Assembly (NCBI GenBank): GCA_001414325.1
Contig: LLKB01000005.1
Location: 877,285-941,284, forward strand
DNA from: Butyribacter intestini
Lineage (GTDB): Bacteria; Bacillota; Clostridia; Lachnospirales; Lachnospiraceae
Direction of reading: 5' to 3'
Length of the DNA stretch: 64,000 bases
This document shows, in pieces, positions 17,259-24,664 of the stretch. The translations under genes and the position numbers were made by a program. The notes below the pieces were generated by a model. That model saw only the letters and a list, made by a program, of their open reading frames with translations, was not told where the DNA came from and searched no databases. Numbering within the stretch: position 1 is the stretch's first letter; each line of letters starts with the position of its first letter.

Positions 17259-17418
17259 CAGTGTACTGTATCATTGATATTTCGTCAAATAACTTGTATA
17301 ACTTTCCATCTGCTGCGTTGTCATCAATCGCCGTAGCCCGCTACGGCTCATTCTTCCGTCTTGCAGGCTGAAAATTTATCCTGCGTTATTTAACTGAAAA
17401 TCATTAATACAATACACC
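17259..17418. repeat. MITE-like repeat family 2, copy B (160 bp)
   Basis: Aligns over its full length with 6161-6323: CAGTGTACTGTATCA at the left, hairpin CCGTAGCCCGCTACGG in the centre, and GTTATTTAACTGAAAATCA at the right. It lies in the 342-bp gap upstream of the hemC fusion. Between it and the gene, a TATAAT-like box (about 17236-17241, minus strand) may be the hem promoter, without a clear -35. Confidence 0.8.
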
Positions 17419-17456
17419 CGCAGTCAAGTATGCTTTAAAATGAACATGACTAATAA

Positions 17457-17475
17457 TAACAGTTCAGCCTTCCAT
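17457..17475 (+). repeat. Family-1 repeat end fragment
   Basis: TAACAGTTCAGCCTTCCATT is a family-1 terminus followed by unrelated sequence. It lies just downstream of the anti-sigma-like gene. Confidence 0.65.
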
Positions 17476-17484
17476 TTGTTACGA

Positions 17485-18189
17485 CTAATACATACTCTCA
17501 GCCATCTTAAACAACTCGCTTTCATCCATATCATCGTCTGTGCCAATGGTATTTATATATTTATCATCATTCCATTGCAATGTTCTCTCCCCCTGTTCTT
17601 CATATATATAACCCACATAACCGGCAATACTTACTTTTCTGCCATCTATATCCCTTCCTGAATATCTGGCGTCTTTTAAAATTTTATTTTTTGAATAAAA
17701 TAAATACTTCTTATTTTCAACCCATTTTATATAACTAAAGTCTTCATCAGTATTTTGTTCACTTATCTTATAAACTTCAGGCACATAATCAGGAAAATCT
17801 TTTTTTCTTTCCTTAGCTTTATCTGCCCCATTTTCTTTAGTTTTCTTATTTTGATCGTAAGTTATACCAACATTCCCACCTGAATTCTTATCTATCTTTG
17901 TCGTTTTCCAAGCATCAAATCCAAATATATTAGCATCCATTTTTGTGGCAGCGAATAAAACCGAACTTATAAAAACAACTATAGCAGAAGCTTTAGTAAG
18001 TAATCTTAAAATTTTATGTTTCCTGTATTCTGTGGTTTTTTCATCATTTCTCCCACTAATAATCTTATCCTTTGTCCGTTCCTTAAAGTCACTGGGTAAC
18101 TGAATTTTTTCCAAGTCAACATCATCATATTTTTTCTCCACTTCTCTTTCATACACCTTAAGATAATCTCTTATTTCCTTATCGTTCAT
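17485..18189 (-). CDS. Probable membrane anti-sigma factor partner of the ECF sigma factor
   Basis: A 234-residue protein: a charged cytoplasmic part (1-62), one membrane segment (about 64-83, SAIVVFISSVLFAATKM) and an outer domain of about 150 residues with IKWVENKKYLFYS and GYVGYIYEEQGERTLQWNDD, reminiscent of DUF4367-type anti-sigma C-termini. It has a good GGGAGG ribosome binding site and lies 23 nt downstream of the sigma gene. Function is inferred from topology and position. No zinc-binding ZAS motif (HxxxCxxC) is seen. Confidence 0.65.
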   Translation of the reverse strand: MNDKEIRDYLKVYEREVEKKYDDVDLEKIQLPSDFKERTKDKIISGRNDEKTTEYRKHKILRLLTKASAIVVFISSVLFAATKMDANIFGFDAWKTTKIDKNSGGNVGITYDQNKKTKENGADKAKERKKDFPDYVPEVYKISEQNTDEDFSYIKWVENKKYLFYSKNKILKDARYSGRDIDGRKVSIAGYVGYIYEEQGERTLQWNDDKYINTIGTDDDMDESELFKMAESMY

Positions 18190-18212
18190 AAACTTATCCT
18201 CCCTACCATCAT

Positions 18213-18782
18213 TTAACTAATCAAAATTTTTTTTCCATCCAGAAGTTTCTCCAGCTTTTTTCTGCCTCTGCTCAGATATGAATACACCGTTGCTATATTC
18301 ATATCAAACATTTTGGCTATTTCATCAGCAGTATAACCATAAACATAATAAAACAACATTATATCTGCGTATTTTTCAGGCAATTTACGTATATAATACA
18401 CGACTTTATTATCTTCCGCTGATTCCGTAAAATCATTTTGAAATGTACTATCTTCTTTTAATCCATGCTTACTCAAAATACCTTTTTCATATAATTCTTC
18501 AAATGATACAACATTATTTCTTTTTCGTTTATTATACATATTTATTGCTACTCTTCTAATTACTACAACAATAAATCCCTTAAGTTCCTGGCAATCTTTT
18601 TCTTTTATTTTTGAAAAACTTTTAGAAATATTAATAAAAGCTTCCTGCACCGCATCCTGAGCAAGACCTTCATCTTTTAATACATCAAAAGCTATATAAT
18701 ACATAAGTTTTGAATATGCATTATATAGCTGATCAAATTTTTCTTGTTCTTCATAATCCCAATCAAGTTTATTCTTCTTCAA
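18213..18782 (-). CDS. ECF-type RNA polymerase sigma factor
   Basis: A 189-residue sigma-70 family protein. Region 2 covers about residues 15-80 (LMYYIAFDVLKDEGLAQDAV, then EAFINISKSF); region 4 is at the C-terminus (YGYTADEIAKMFDMNIATVY, then SRGRKKLEKLL). The start is best placed at TTG (18780-18782), six bases after GGAGG; the upstream ATG has no Shine-Dalgarno. It sits between an ABC ATPase gene and the probable anti-sigma gene, so it may control the whole 17485-23571 cluster. Confidence 0.88.
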   Translation of the reverse strand: MKKNKLDWDYEEQEKFDQLYNAYSKLMYYIAFDVLKDEGLAQDAVQEAFINISKSFSKIKEKDCQELKGFIVVVIRRVAINMYNKRKRNNVVSFEELYEKGILSKHGLKEDSTFQNDFTESAEDNKVVYYIRKLPEKYADIMLFYYVYGYTADEIAKMFDMNIATVYSYLSRGRKKLEKLLDGKKILIS

Positions 18783-18806
18783 ATCTTTTCCTCCGTTCAT
18801 TTATTT

Positions 18807-18839
18807 GTTACTGTTGATGCCAACGGTACAAACAGTAAC
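18807..18839. promoter_or_regulatory. Inverted repeat upstream of the ECF sigma gene
   Basis: GTTACTGTT-N15-AACAGTAAC, 9-bp perfect arms, lies between the ABC ATPase stop and the sigma start. There is no U-tract. It could be a regulatory site or an mRNA processing hairpin that sets different levels for the two parts of the operon. Confidence 0.4.
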
Positions 18840-18853
18840 GATTTTATCCCATA

Positions 18854-19480
18854 CTATACCAACTTTCCCTCTTCCACTTCTATTATTTCATCGCACAATG
18901 CATCTAAATCCTCGGTTATATGGCTTGCTATTATAATAAGCGTTCCGTCAGCCTTAAGCCTTTTAAGTATGTCATAAAACTTTGCGATGCTCTCCTTATC
19001 AAGTCCGTTTGTCGGTTCATCAAGCAGTAAGAGTTTCGGCTTCTCCATAACAGCCTGTGCTATATTTAATTTCTGTTTCATTCCGAGAGAATATTTTTTT
19101 ACTTTTCTTTTATCCTCAGGGTCAAGTCCCACATCCGCAAGACACATCCTTATATCATCGTCTGATACACTGTTGTTTATCTTAGCTAAAGCTTTCAGGT
19201 TATCAAATCCTGTCATATCATCGACCATGCTCATATGCTCAATGATTATGCCGACACTCTCCGGAAATTCAATGTCTTTTCCGACAACCTTTCCGTCAAT
19301 AACAACACTTCCCTCAGTCGGGAGTATAAGACCACAGATACTTCTTAAAAGCATTGTCTTTCCACTTCCGTTTCTTCCATGAAGTCCATATACTCTTCCA
19401 CTTTCAAAAGTATGATTCACATTTTCAAGTACCGTATTACCCTTAATCTTTTTTGTTAGATTTTTAATCTCTATTTTCAT
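18854..19480 (-). CDS. ABC transporter ATP-binding protein
   Basis: A 208-residue ABC ATPase with Walker A GRNGSGKT (35-42), signature YSLGMKQKLNIAQ, Walker B LLLLDEPTNGLD and the switch histidine in IIIASHITED. It is short and lacks a regulatory extension, as in exporters for peptides or for self-protection. The start MKIEIKNLTKK at 19480 follows GGAAAGG. It lies about 120 nt downstream of the last of three membrane genes, which are its likely permease partners. Confidence 0.92.
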   Translation of the reverse strand: MKIEIKNLTKKIKGNTVLENVNHTFESGRVYGLHGRNGSGKTMLLRSICGLILPTEGSVVIDGKVVGKDIEFPESVGIIIEHMSMVDDMTGFDNLKALAKINNSVSDDDIRMCLADVGLDPEDKRKVKKYSLGMKQKLNIAQAVMEKPKLLLLDEPTNGLDKESIAKFYDILKRLKADGTLIIIASHITEDLDALCDEIIEVEEGKLV

Positions 19481-19600
19481 AATCGTTCTTCCTTTCCGTA
19501 TATCCATGTTATCTATAAATTTTTGTGAAACTATCATAATCTGTAATTAAATTGTAAGGATATAACAATTAACACAACATATAATCGGTTTCACAACCAC

Positions 19601-20323
19601 CTAATCTTTTTTAAGCAAATCAATATGTTTTACATAAATTTTTATTATAACCAATACAAGAATTATCAATAAAATTATGATACCCACCGGGGTAATACAA
19701 TTACCGACAAGTTCTCTCGTGCGTGGTACACTCGTATAATTTAAAAAATCACACTTATTTATGAATTTATACAGATTTTGTTTGTGTATATCTGATTCTT
19801 CCATAATCTTCTCATATAAATGCATTCCGGCAAACAAACCTGCTACATAAACAAGAAATATTGCAATAAATGCAAAATTATATGCAATATTAAGTTCTAA
19901 AAAATACTGCACATAAATAAGCAGCAGTCTTATAATATAATTCATCAGAAAATATTGAATCAATACACTCACCGACAAACTCTTCTGCCATAACAGTGAA
20001 CCTGTTAAAATTGCAACAACCTCACATACCTGCAATACAAATACCGTTATAAATATACGGACAATATCGAATGTAACTGCCTTTCTCCTGGAATGTATGT
20101 GCATCATTCTTGCAAGATTTCCATCCGCAAACATTGAAAGCGGATTATTTTTCTCAACAATCGTAAAACAGATAAAACTTAGTGCCGAAAACAGATAAGG
20201 TCCTATTATGCTCTCAAATCCCACACCACCATACATCATCTCTTCCCCATACCCTGACAGACATATTCCTGAAATAAATATGACTATCATTGCACAGATA
20301 TATGTTATTTTAGTTTTCTTCAT
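19601..20323 (-). CDS. Polytopic membrane protein, ABC-2-like permease candidate
   Basis: 240 residues with about six hydrophobic helices, for example ICAMIVIFISGICLSG near the start and GIIILLIILVLVIIKIYV near the end. No motif names a family. It overlaps the preceding membrane gene by 14 nt and precedes the ABC ATPase, so it is probably part of the transporter. The start ATG has only a weak ribosome binding site, consistent with translational coupling. Confidence 0.75.
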   Translation of the reverse strand: MKKTKITYICAMIVIFISGICLSGYGEEMMYGGVGFESIIGPYLFSALSFICFTIVEKNNPLSMFADGNLARMMHIHSRRKAVTFDIVRIFITVFVLQVCEVVAILTGSLLWQKSLSVSVLIQYFLMNYIIRLLLIYVQYFLELNIAYNFAFIAIFLVYVAGLFAGMHLYEKIMEESDIHKQNLYKFINKCDFLNYTSVPRTRELVGNCITPVGIIILLIILVLVIIKIYVKHIDLLKKD

Positions 20324-21050
20324 TTTCCAAAATATCCCTTCTTAAAAAGACAATCTCTCCCAAATATTTTAGTATAAGCGATGCAAAGAATAATTTTGCC
20401 AGATTTATTATGTAGGAAAAAGAGTCAAATGTATGATAGTCAAACCATTCTGTTGCAAAATTCATATAAAATGAGGGACAGGTATCACTTAATAAAATAT
20501 AATAAAGTGACGTCCATAAAACATATATCAATGAACCGACAATAATATATAAATTTGAAAATCCCAATATGTTTCTTAAAATATATAAAGTTGCTCCAAT
20601 TAAATTCAAATATAAGATAAGCATTATAAACTTTAAAAGTACAAATAGATAATATGCACTCTTTAACAGCACGGAAATATCTGAAAACAGATTCATAAAT
20701 ATAAAATCCGTCAATATATATTCAACAGCAAATATAAATGAAAAAATAAATATATTTTTTGATTCTATTTTTTCATATCTTCTTTTTCCATATCTTATTA
20801 TAATGTGTTTTTCGCCAAGAGCAAAAATTTTATAAAATGCCAATGAATATACAATAGGTACTATAATTCCAAGTATCTGTATGCAGTTCTGGTACTTGTC
20901 CCTCATTATCGAAGTAATATTGTCAGGGCTCACTTTTACACTTCCAAAGATTATACGCATATTTATACTGCACCACAATATTGCAAACATAAACAGCACA
21001 CAGGCAAATACTTTTATCACTTCTCTATTTCTGACACTAAATTTCATCAT
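20310..21050 (-). CDS. Polytopic membrane protein, ABC-2-like permease candidate
   Basis: About 246 residues with six predicted helices (VFACVLFMFAILW, ILGIIVPIVYSLAFY, LYIIVGSLIYVLWTSLYYIL and others). It overlaps the upstream membrane gene by 14 nt and the downstream one by 14 nt. The start is one of two adjacent ATGs (21050 or 21047) after GGTGGG. No family is recognised with confidence; the context suggests a permease subunit. Confidence 0.75.
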   Translation of the reverse strand: MMKFSVRNREVIKVFACVLFMFAILWCSINMRIIFGSVKVSPDNITSIMRDKYQNCIQILGIIVPIVYSLAFYKIFALGEKHIIIRYGKRRYEKIESKNIFIFSFIFAVEYILTDFIFMNLFSDISVLLKSAYYLFVLLKFIMLILYLNLIGATLYILRNILGFSNLYIIVGSLIYVLWTSLYYILLSDTCPSFYMNFATEWFDYHTFDSFSYIINLAKLFFASLILKYLGEIVFLRRDILENEEN

Positions 21051-21831
21051 TTTTTCCCACCACCTTAAAATATGCTGCAACACTCCAGATTAAAACCATC
21101 GGAATATATGTAACAAAACACATTAAAAATGTCTGTAAGGTATTTTCATCAACGAACGGCTGCATAACATTCCCTATAAAGAAATATCCATTCCCAAAAT
21201 AAATTCCAATCCATATTGCACTCACAATGAGCATTGAAAGTTTTGTATCCATAAGCAAAAATATAATACTTTGACACATAATGCCTAACAAAGCTGCCAC
21301 AAGCAAATTTGTTAAAAGAAATATTATATATGTTAAATCCGGATTATGAACGCACCAATACGAAAACTTTCCCAGCTCTGCCACAGAGAACTGCTCAGAA
21401 TCCATAAATCCCTTTTTTCCATGAAGAAAAGTAACCGTCATAACAATACTTACAATGTTTGGCACAATGTTTATTATTACTGCAACGATTGCTGAAGTTA
21501 TTATTTTAGAAAAAAAGTAAGTTTTTTTATTCTTTTTCATATAACTGACCATGGCAACATTATGTTTATGTTCCACAACATACTTTCCACAATATGCAAT
21601 CATAAAAAGCACAGGCATTGTCCACAGAAAATATGTTCTATAATACCCCTTTGCCGATATTCCACTCATAAATGAAGCAAATGCAGGATGATACGGATTT
21701 AACTTCACATCACTTGTTCCCGTAAAAAATATTGAATCAATCGAATGTAATACTCCTAATACTAAAGCTATAAATATTACTATTTTCGACTTCCATGATT
21801 TAAAAAATTTATATAATTCACTTCTTATCAT
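21037..21831 (-). CDS. Membrane protein resembling ABC-2/lantibiotic-protection permeases
   Basis: 264 residues with about six helices. The N-terminus MIRSELYKFFKSWKSKIVIF is typical of ABC-2 permeases, where a short amphipathic KFFKSWK segment precedes the first helix. A large outer loop (about 35-60) and MKKNKKTYFFSKIITSAIV follow, similar to the DUF2705-type permeases that I recall beside DUF2712 genes. AAAGGGG precedes the ATG. It heads the trio of membrane genes. Confidence 0.8.
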   Translation of the reverse strand: MIRSELYKFFKSWKSKIVIFIALVLGVLHSIDSIFFTGTSDVKLNPYHPAFASFMSGISAKGYYRTYFLWTMPVLFMIAYCGKYVVEHKHNVAMVSYMKKNKKTYFFSKIITSAIVAVIINIVPNIVSIVMTVTFLHGKKGFMDSEQFSVAELGKFSYWCVHNPDLTYIIFLLTNLLVAALLGIMCQSIIFLLMDTKLSMLIVSAIWIGIYFGNGYFFIGNVMQPFVDENTLQTFLMCFVTYIPMVLIWSVAAYFKVVGKNDEI

Positions 21832-21875
21832 ATTTTCCCCTTTTCTATGCTCTAATCTCTAAACAGATATTTATT

Positions 21876-22469
21876 CTACTCCATCACATATTCATAATCT
21901 TTCCCGTTTTTATCGTGAAACACTATAGCTCCATCTTTATAAACATCAGCATTGTCTCCGTCATGAAACAAACAAATATTAAATTTCACTTTTCCTCTTG
22001 CTTTCGTGTTTATTTCCCCAATATCTGTTTTAAATTTTTTATTTCCGAATTTTAAATATTCGCAACTCATTGGTAAAACAAAATAATAATAATTCTTTTT
22101 AGAAATATCACCATTCTCACCAACTTGAAATGCAGATGCAAGCCTAAGATTTCTATATGATTTCTTTTCCATATCTTTGACTGAAACATATACATCTCCA
22201 TCATCAGAAAAAGAACTGTCCTTTTTGGATTTTACTCTAAATCCTATAAAATCATCTCCAAGTTCCTTATTTCCTGTATAATCATATATCTCCAGATAAA
22301 ATTTTGCATTCCCCACCGCTTTGCTTTCCCAGCTTCTTTTTTCTTCTGCCATCTTATCAATTTCGTTATCATCGTGAATTTTTGAGATAACACCTGACTG
22401 TTTTAAGATTGTTCCCACGATGATAACACCTGCTAAAGTTCCCAATAATATTTTGACAAATTTATTCAT
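21876..22469 (-). CDS. Membrane-anchored small protein of unknown function
   Basis: A 197-residue protein with an uncleaved-looking N-terminal helix (residues 5-22, VKILLGTLAGVIIVGTIL) and an outer beta-rich domain (FYLEIYDYTGN, DGDVYVSVKDMEKKSYRN, YYYFVLPMSCEYLKFG). No family is recognised. The start MNKFVKILLG at 22469 has GGAGG upstream, about 13 bases away. It lies between the secreted-protein genes and the permeases and could be an accessory or immunity component. Confidence 0.6.
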   Translation of the reverse strand: MNKFVKILLGTLAGVIIVGTILKQSGVISKIHDDNEIDKMAEEKRSWESKAVGNAKFYLEIYDYTGNKELGDDFIGFRVKSKKDSSFSDDGDVYVSVKDMEKKSYRNLRLASAFQVGENGDISKKNYYYFVLPMSCEYLKFGNKKFKTDIGEINTKARGKVKFNICLFHDGDNADVYKDGAIVFHDKNGKDYEYVME

Positions 22470-22552
22470 AGATACAACTCCATTCCTCCCCATGCCATAC
22501 ATATAAATATATAACACAGGGCGTCTGTTTAGAATATTTATAACTAAATCAT

Positions 22553-23044
22553 TTATTCACCATCATTCTCAGGAGTATCACCAATCTGAGGCGACCATGT
22601 TCCTGTAATCGTATATGCTTCTCTTGAACCATCTTTATTATCCTTTGCATATAATGCAGTTGGTCCCGGACTTACATTTCTATATGCAGAATAAGTCTTA
22701 AGCCCTGAACCTTCTTGTATCTTGTGTAATGCAGAACCATATTTATTAGTTTCATTTTTTACTACTTCTGCAATATAAAAGATTGTATATGTTTTTTTAT
22801 TATCTTTAGTCGGTTCATCCGATGTCTTAAAATTAACTCCCCATGCATTAGAAACATCATTCGTTGTCCTTTTTACCGTATCTCCCTTATTTTTAGTTGC
22901 TGCATAACCTGATTCAACTTTAAAAGAAAACGCTCTATAAGCTATTTTTTTCTCAGCAGCACTACTATTTACCATATTTCCCACTCCAAGCACTAATGCC
23001 ATACTCATCGTTGCTGCTATAAGTTTTTTTATCTCTTTTCTCAT
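22553..23044 (-). CDS. Small secreted protein, DUF2712-like
   Basis: 163 residues with a clear signal peptide (LIAATMSMALVLGVGNMV, cleavage near SSA-AEK at about 30). The mature part has YRAFSFKVESGY, NAWGVNF, KIQEGSGLKTYSAYRNV and TITGTWSPQIGD, the pattern I recall for DUF2712 proteins (AFSFK, NAWKVN, ending in a GYWD-like motif). Such genes often lie beside ABC-2 exporters in Firmicutes. No toxic or enzymatic motif is seen. GAGAGGAAG precedes the ATG. Confidence 0.7.
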   Translation of the reverse strand: MRKEIKKLIAATMSMALVLGVGNMVNSSAAEKKIAYRAFSFKVESGYAATKNKGDTVKRTTNDVSNAWGVNFKTSDEPTKDNKKTYTIFYIAEVVKNETNKYGSALHKIQEGSGLKTYSAYRNVSPGPTALYAKDNKDGSREAYTITGTWSPQIGDTPENDGE

Positions 23045-23130
23045 AGTTTCTTCCTCTCTTTCTTTTTCTTTAAATTGTACATATAATCCTCATCACTTTT
23101 AATAATTTTCCCTTAAACATAGTTTCTCAT

Positions 23131-23571
23131 CTAATAATTAACTACATTAGAAAAGAATGTTTCTGTCTTCTGGCTATTACCATTTTTTGTAGTAACTACA
23201 AACTTAGCTCTATACTTACCACCGGATGTCACTTTATAGTTCTTTGTTACTGTAATTATTCTTCCCGAAAACTTAACATCATCCCAGATTTTTAATCTCT
23301 TCCATGTTCCGGAACTATACTTTTGCAGTCTGACCGAAACCACTATTGAATCCATTTTAGTCTCAGCTATATAATTCAATTTCATCTCAGCCTTTCCTTT
23401 TGATATGCTTAAATGACTGCTAGCCTTTTCCATGACTGAAGCTAATGTAGCAATTTCTGAACTTTGTTCACATTCAAGATTGTCACAAGCTAATGTTTTT
23501 TCTGAGTTTCCTAATATCATAGTAACTGCCAAAATTCCTAACAGTATTGTTTTGCACCAATGATTTTTCAA
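23131..23571 (-). CDS. Small secreted beta-rich protein
   Basis: 146 residues with a signal peptide (CKTILLGILAVTMILGN, cleavage near TLA-CDN). The mature domain is beta-rich (HLSISKGKAEMKLNYIAET, IVVSVRLQKYSSGTWK, YRAKFVVTTKNG), similar in style to DUF6147-type proteins. It starts with TTG at 23571, eight bases after AAAGGAGG. It is the first gene of the cluster. Confidence 0.65.
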   Translation of the reverse strand: MKNHWCKTILLGILAVTMILGNSEKTLACDNLECEQSSEIATLASVMEKASSHLSISKGKAEMKLNYIAETKMDSIVVSVRLQKYSSGTWKRLKIWDDVKFSGRIITVTKNYKVTSGGKYRAKFVVTTKNGNSQKTETFFSNVVNY

Positions 23572-23885
23572 ATTTTCTTCCTCCTTTCTCCATATTTGAC
23601 ATAATATCTGTTAAGTCCAATAGTCAATTAGTAGCAGGAATACTTTTTGATTCCTCCCGCCCATGCACTTTATACCAACTGTCAACCTATGTTCACATAA
23701 CTAATTTTATACCCTTCACTATACTAAACAAAATAAAAACCCAAAATCTTGCAACTTTTCAAAATTTTTTTTAATTTTTTTCATACCTAATATACTATGC
23801 TTTATTTTTTTAAGAAAAAAGCAGGTAAACCTTTAAGATTTTTTTAATAAAAATTTATGACTTGACCTTATTTTTCAACACAAAG
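23572..23885. other. Gene-free region upstream of the secreted-protein cluster
   Basis: No gene is seen. On the minus strand TTGACA (about 23688-23683) and nearby TATAAA suggest a promoter for the cluster, but no pair has good spacing. 23740-23870 is A/T-homopolymer rich. A hairpin AAGGCATTTA/ATAAATGCCTT at 23886-23922 lies beyond it, after the precorrin-2 dehydrogenase gene. Confidence 0.4.
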
Positions 23886-23922
23886 AAGGCATTTACCGGT
23901 TTCATCCGAATAAATGCCTTTT
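23886..23922 (-). terminator. Probable terminator after the precorrin-2 dehydrogenase gene
   Basis: AAGGCATTTA and ATAAATGCCTT form a 10-11 bp stem. The minus-strand tail is CTTTGTG, only weakly U-rich. It lies about 90 nt after the stop codon and before the divergent-looking AT-rich stretch. Confidence 0.55.
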
Positions 23923-24009
23923 GCTGTTAGTTACATTTTATGTCTTTTGTAACTTCTGCTTACTATTAATTGTTTCTTATAATGTTGCTGCTTTGCACAT
24001 TTATGTGCT

Positions 24010-24633
24010 CTATAACTCTTCTAATGCCTTGTCTAGTTCCTCCTCCGTCAGTATATCTCCTTTTTTTTCACACATCCTGTATATATTTTCAAATGCTTCT
24101 TTTCTTTTTTCTTCTTCCTGTATCTGTTCTTTGATATATGGTCTTAAGTCTCCGAGCCATACATTTACCTTTTCAAGGTTTTCAGGTATCGCATTTTCTA
24201 TTTTTTTTCTAAGCTCTCTTGCAAGTACTGGACTTTTTCCTCCACTGCTTACACCGACAACTATGTCCCCTTTCTTTACTATCGACGGAAAATAAAAGTT
24301 ACAATATTCTTTTCTGTCAACGGTATTTACAAGTATGTTTTTCTTAAAACAGATTTCTGATACCTTTTTATTTATCTTTTCATCGTCAGTTGCCGCTATC
24401 ACAAAAAATCTGTTGTCAGTATCTGAGTCAGTAAATTCCCTCTGCCAAGTCTTTACTGCTCCCGTATATTCTTTTTTTAATAGTTCAAATTCCTCACATA
24501 TCTCTGGTGCAACGACTAAGACCTTTGCACCATACTTAAGTACGGCACACGCCTTTCTGTATGCTATCTTTCCACCTCCGACAATAAGGCACTCCCTATC
24601 CGATATATCAACAAAAAACGGAAAATAACTCAT
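24010..24633 (-). CDS. Precorrin-2 dehydrogenase / sirohydrochlorin ferrochelatase-type protein
   Basis: 207 residues. YFPFFVDISDRECLIVGGGK is the NAD-binding start of the SirC/Met8/CysG-N family, followed by KACAVLKYGAKVLVVAPE and VGVSSGGKSPVLARELRKKI. It oxidises precorrin-2 to sirohydrochlorin; whether it also inserts iron is not shown. With the HemC-CobA-HemD fusion it supplies siroheme for sulfite reductase or a cobalamin precursor, which fits an APS-reducing organism. The start at 24633 has AAAGGAG. It lies 31 nt downstream of a histidine kinase gene. Confidence 0.9.
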   Translation of the reverse strand: MSYFPFFVDISDRECLIVGGGKIAYRKACAVLKYGAKVLVVAPEICEEFELLKKEYTGAVKTWQREFTDSDTDNRFFVIAATDDEKINKKVSEICFKKNILVNTVDRKEYCNFYFPSIVKKGDIVVGVSSGGKSPVLARELRKKIENAIPENLEKVNVWLGDLRPYIKEQIQEEEKRKEAFENIYRMCEKKGDILTEEELDKALEEL

Positions 24634-24664
24634 CTTTTTTCTCCTTTGCATTTTAAAATTTAAC

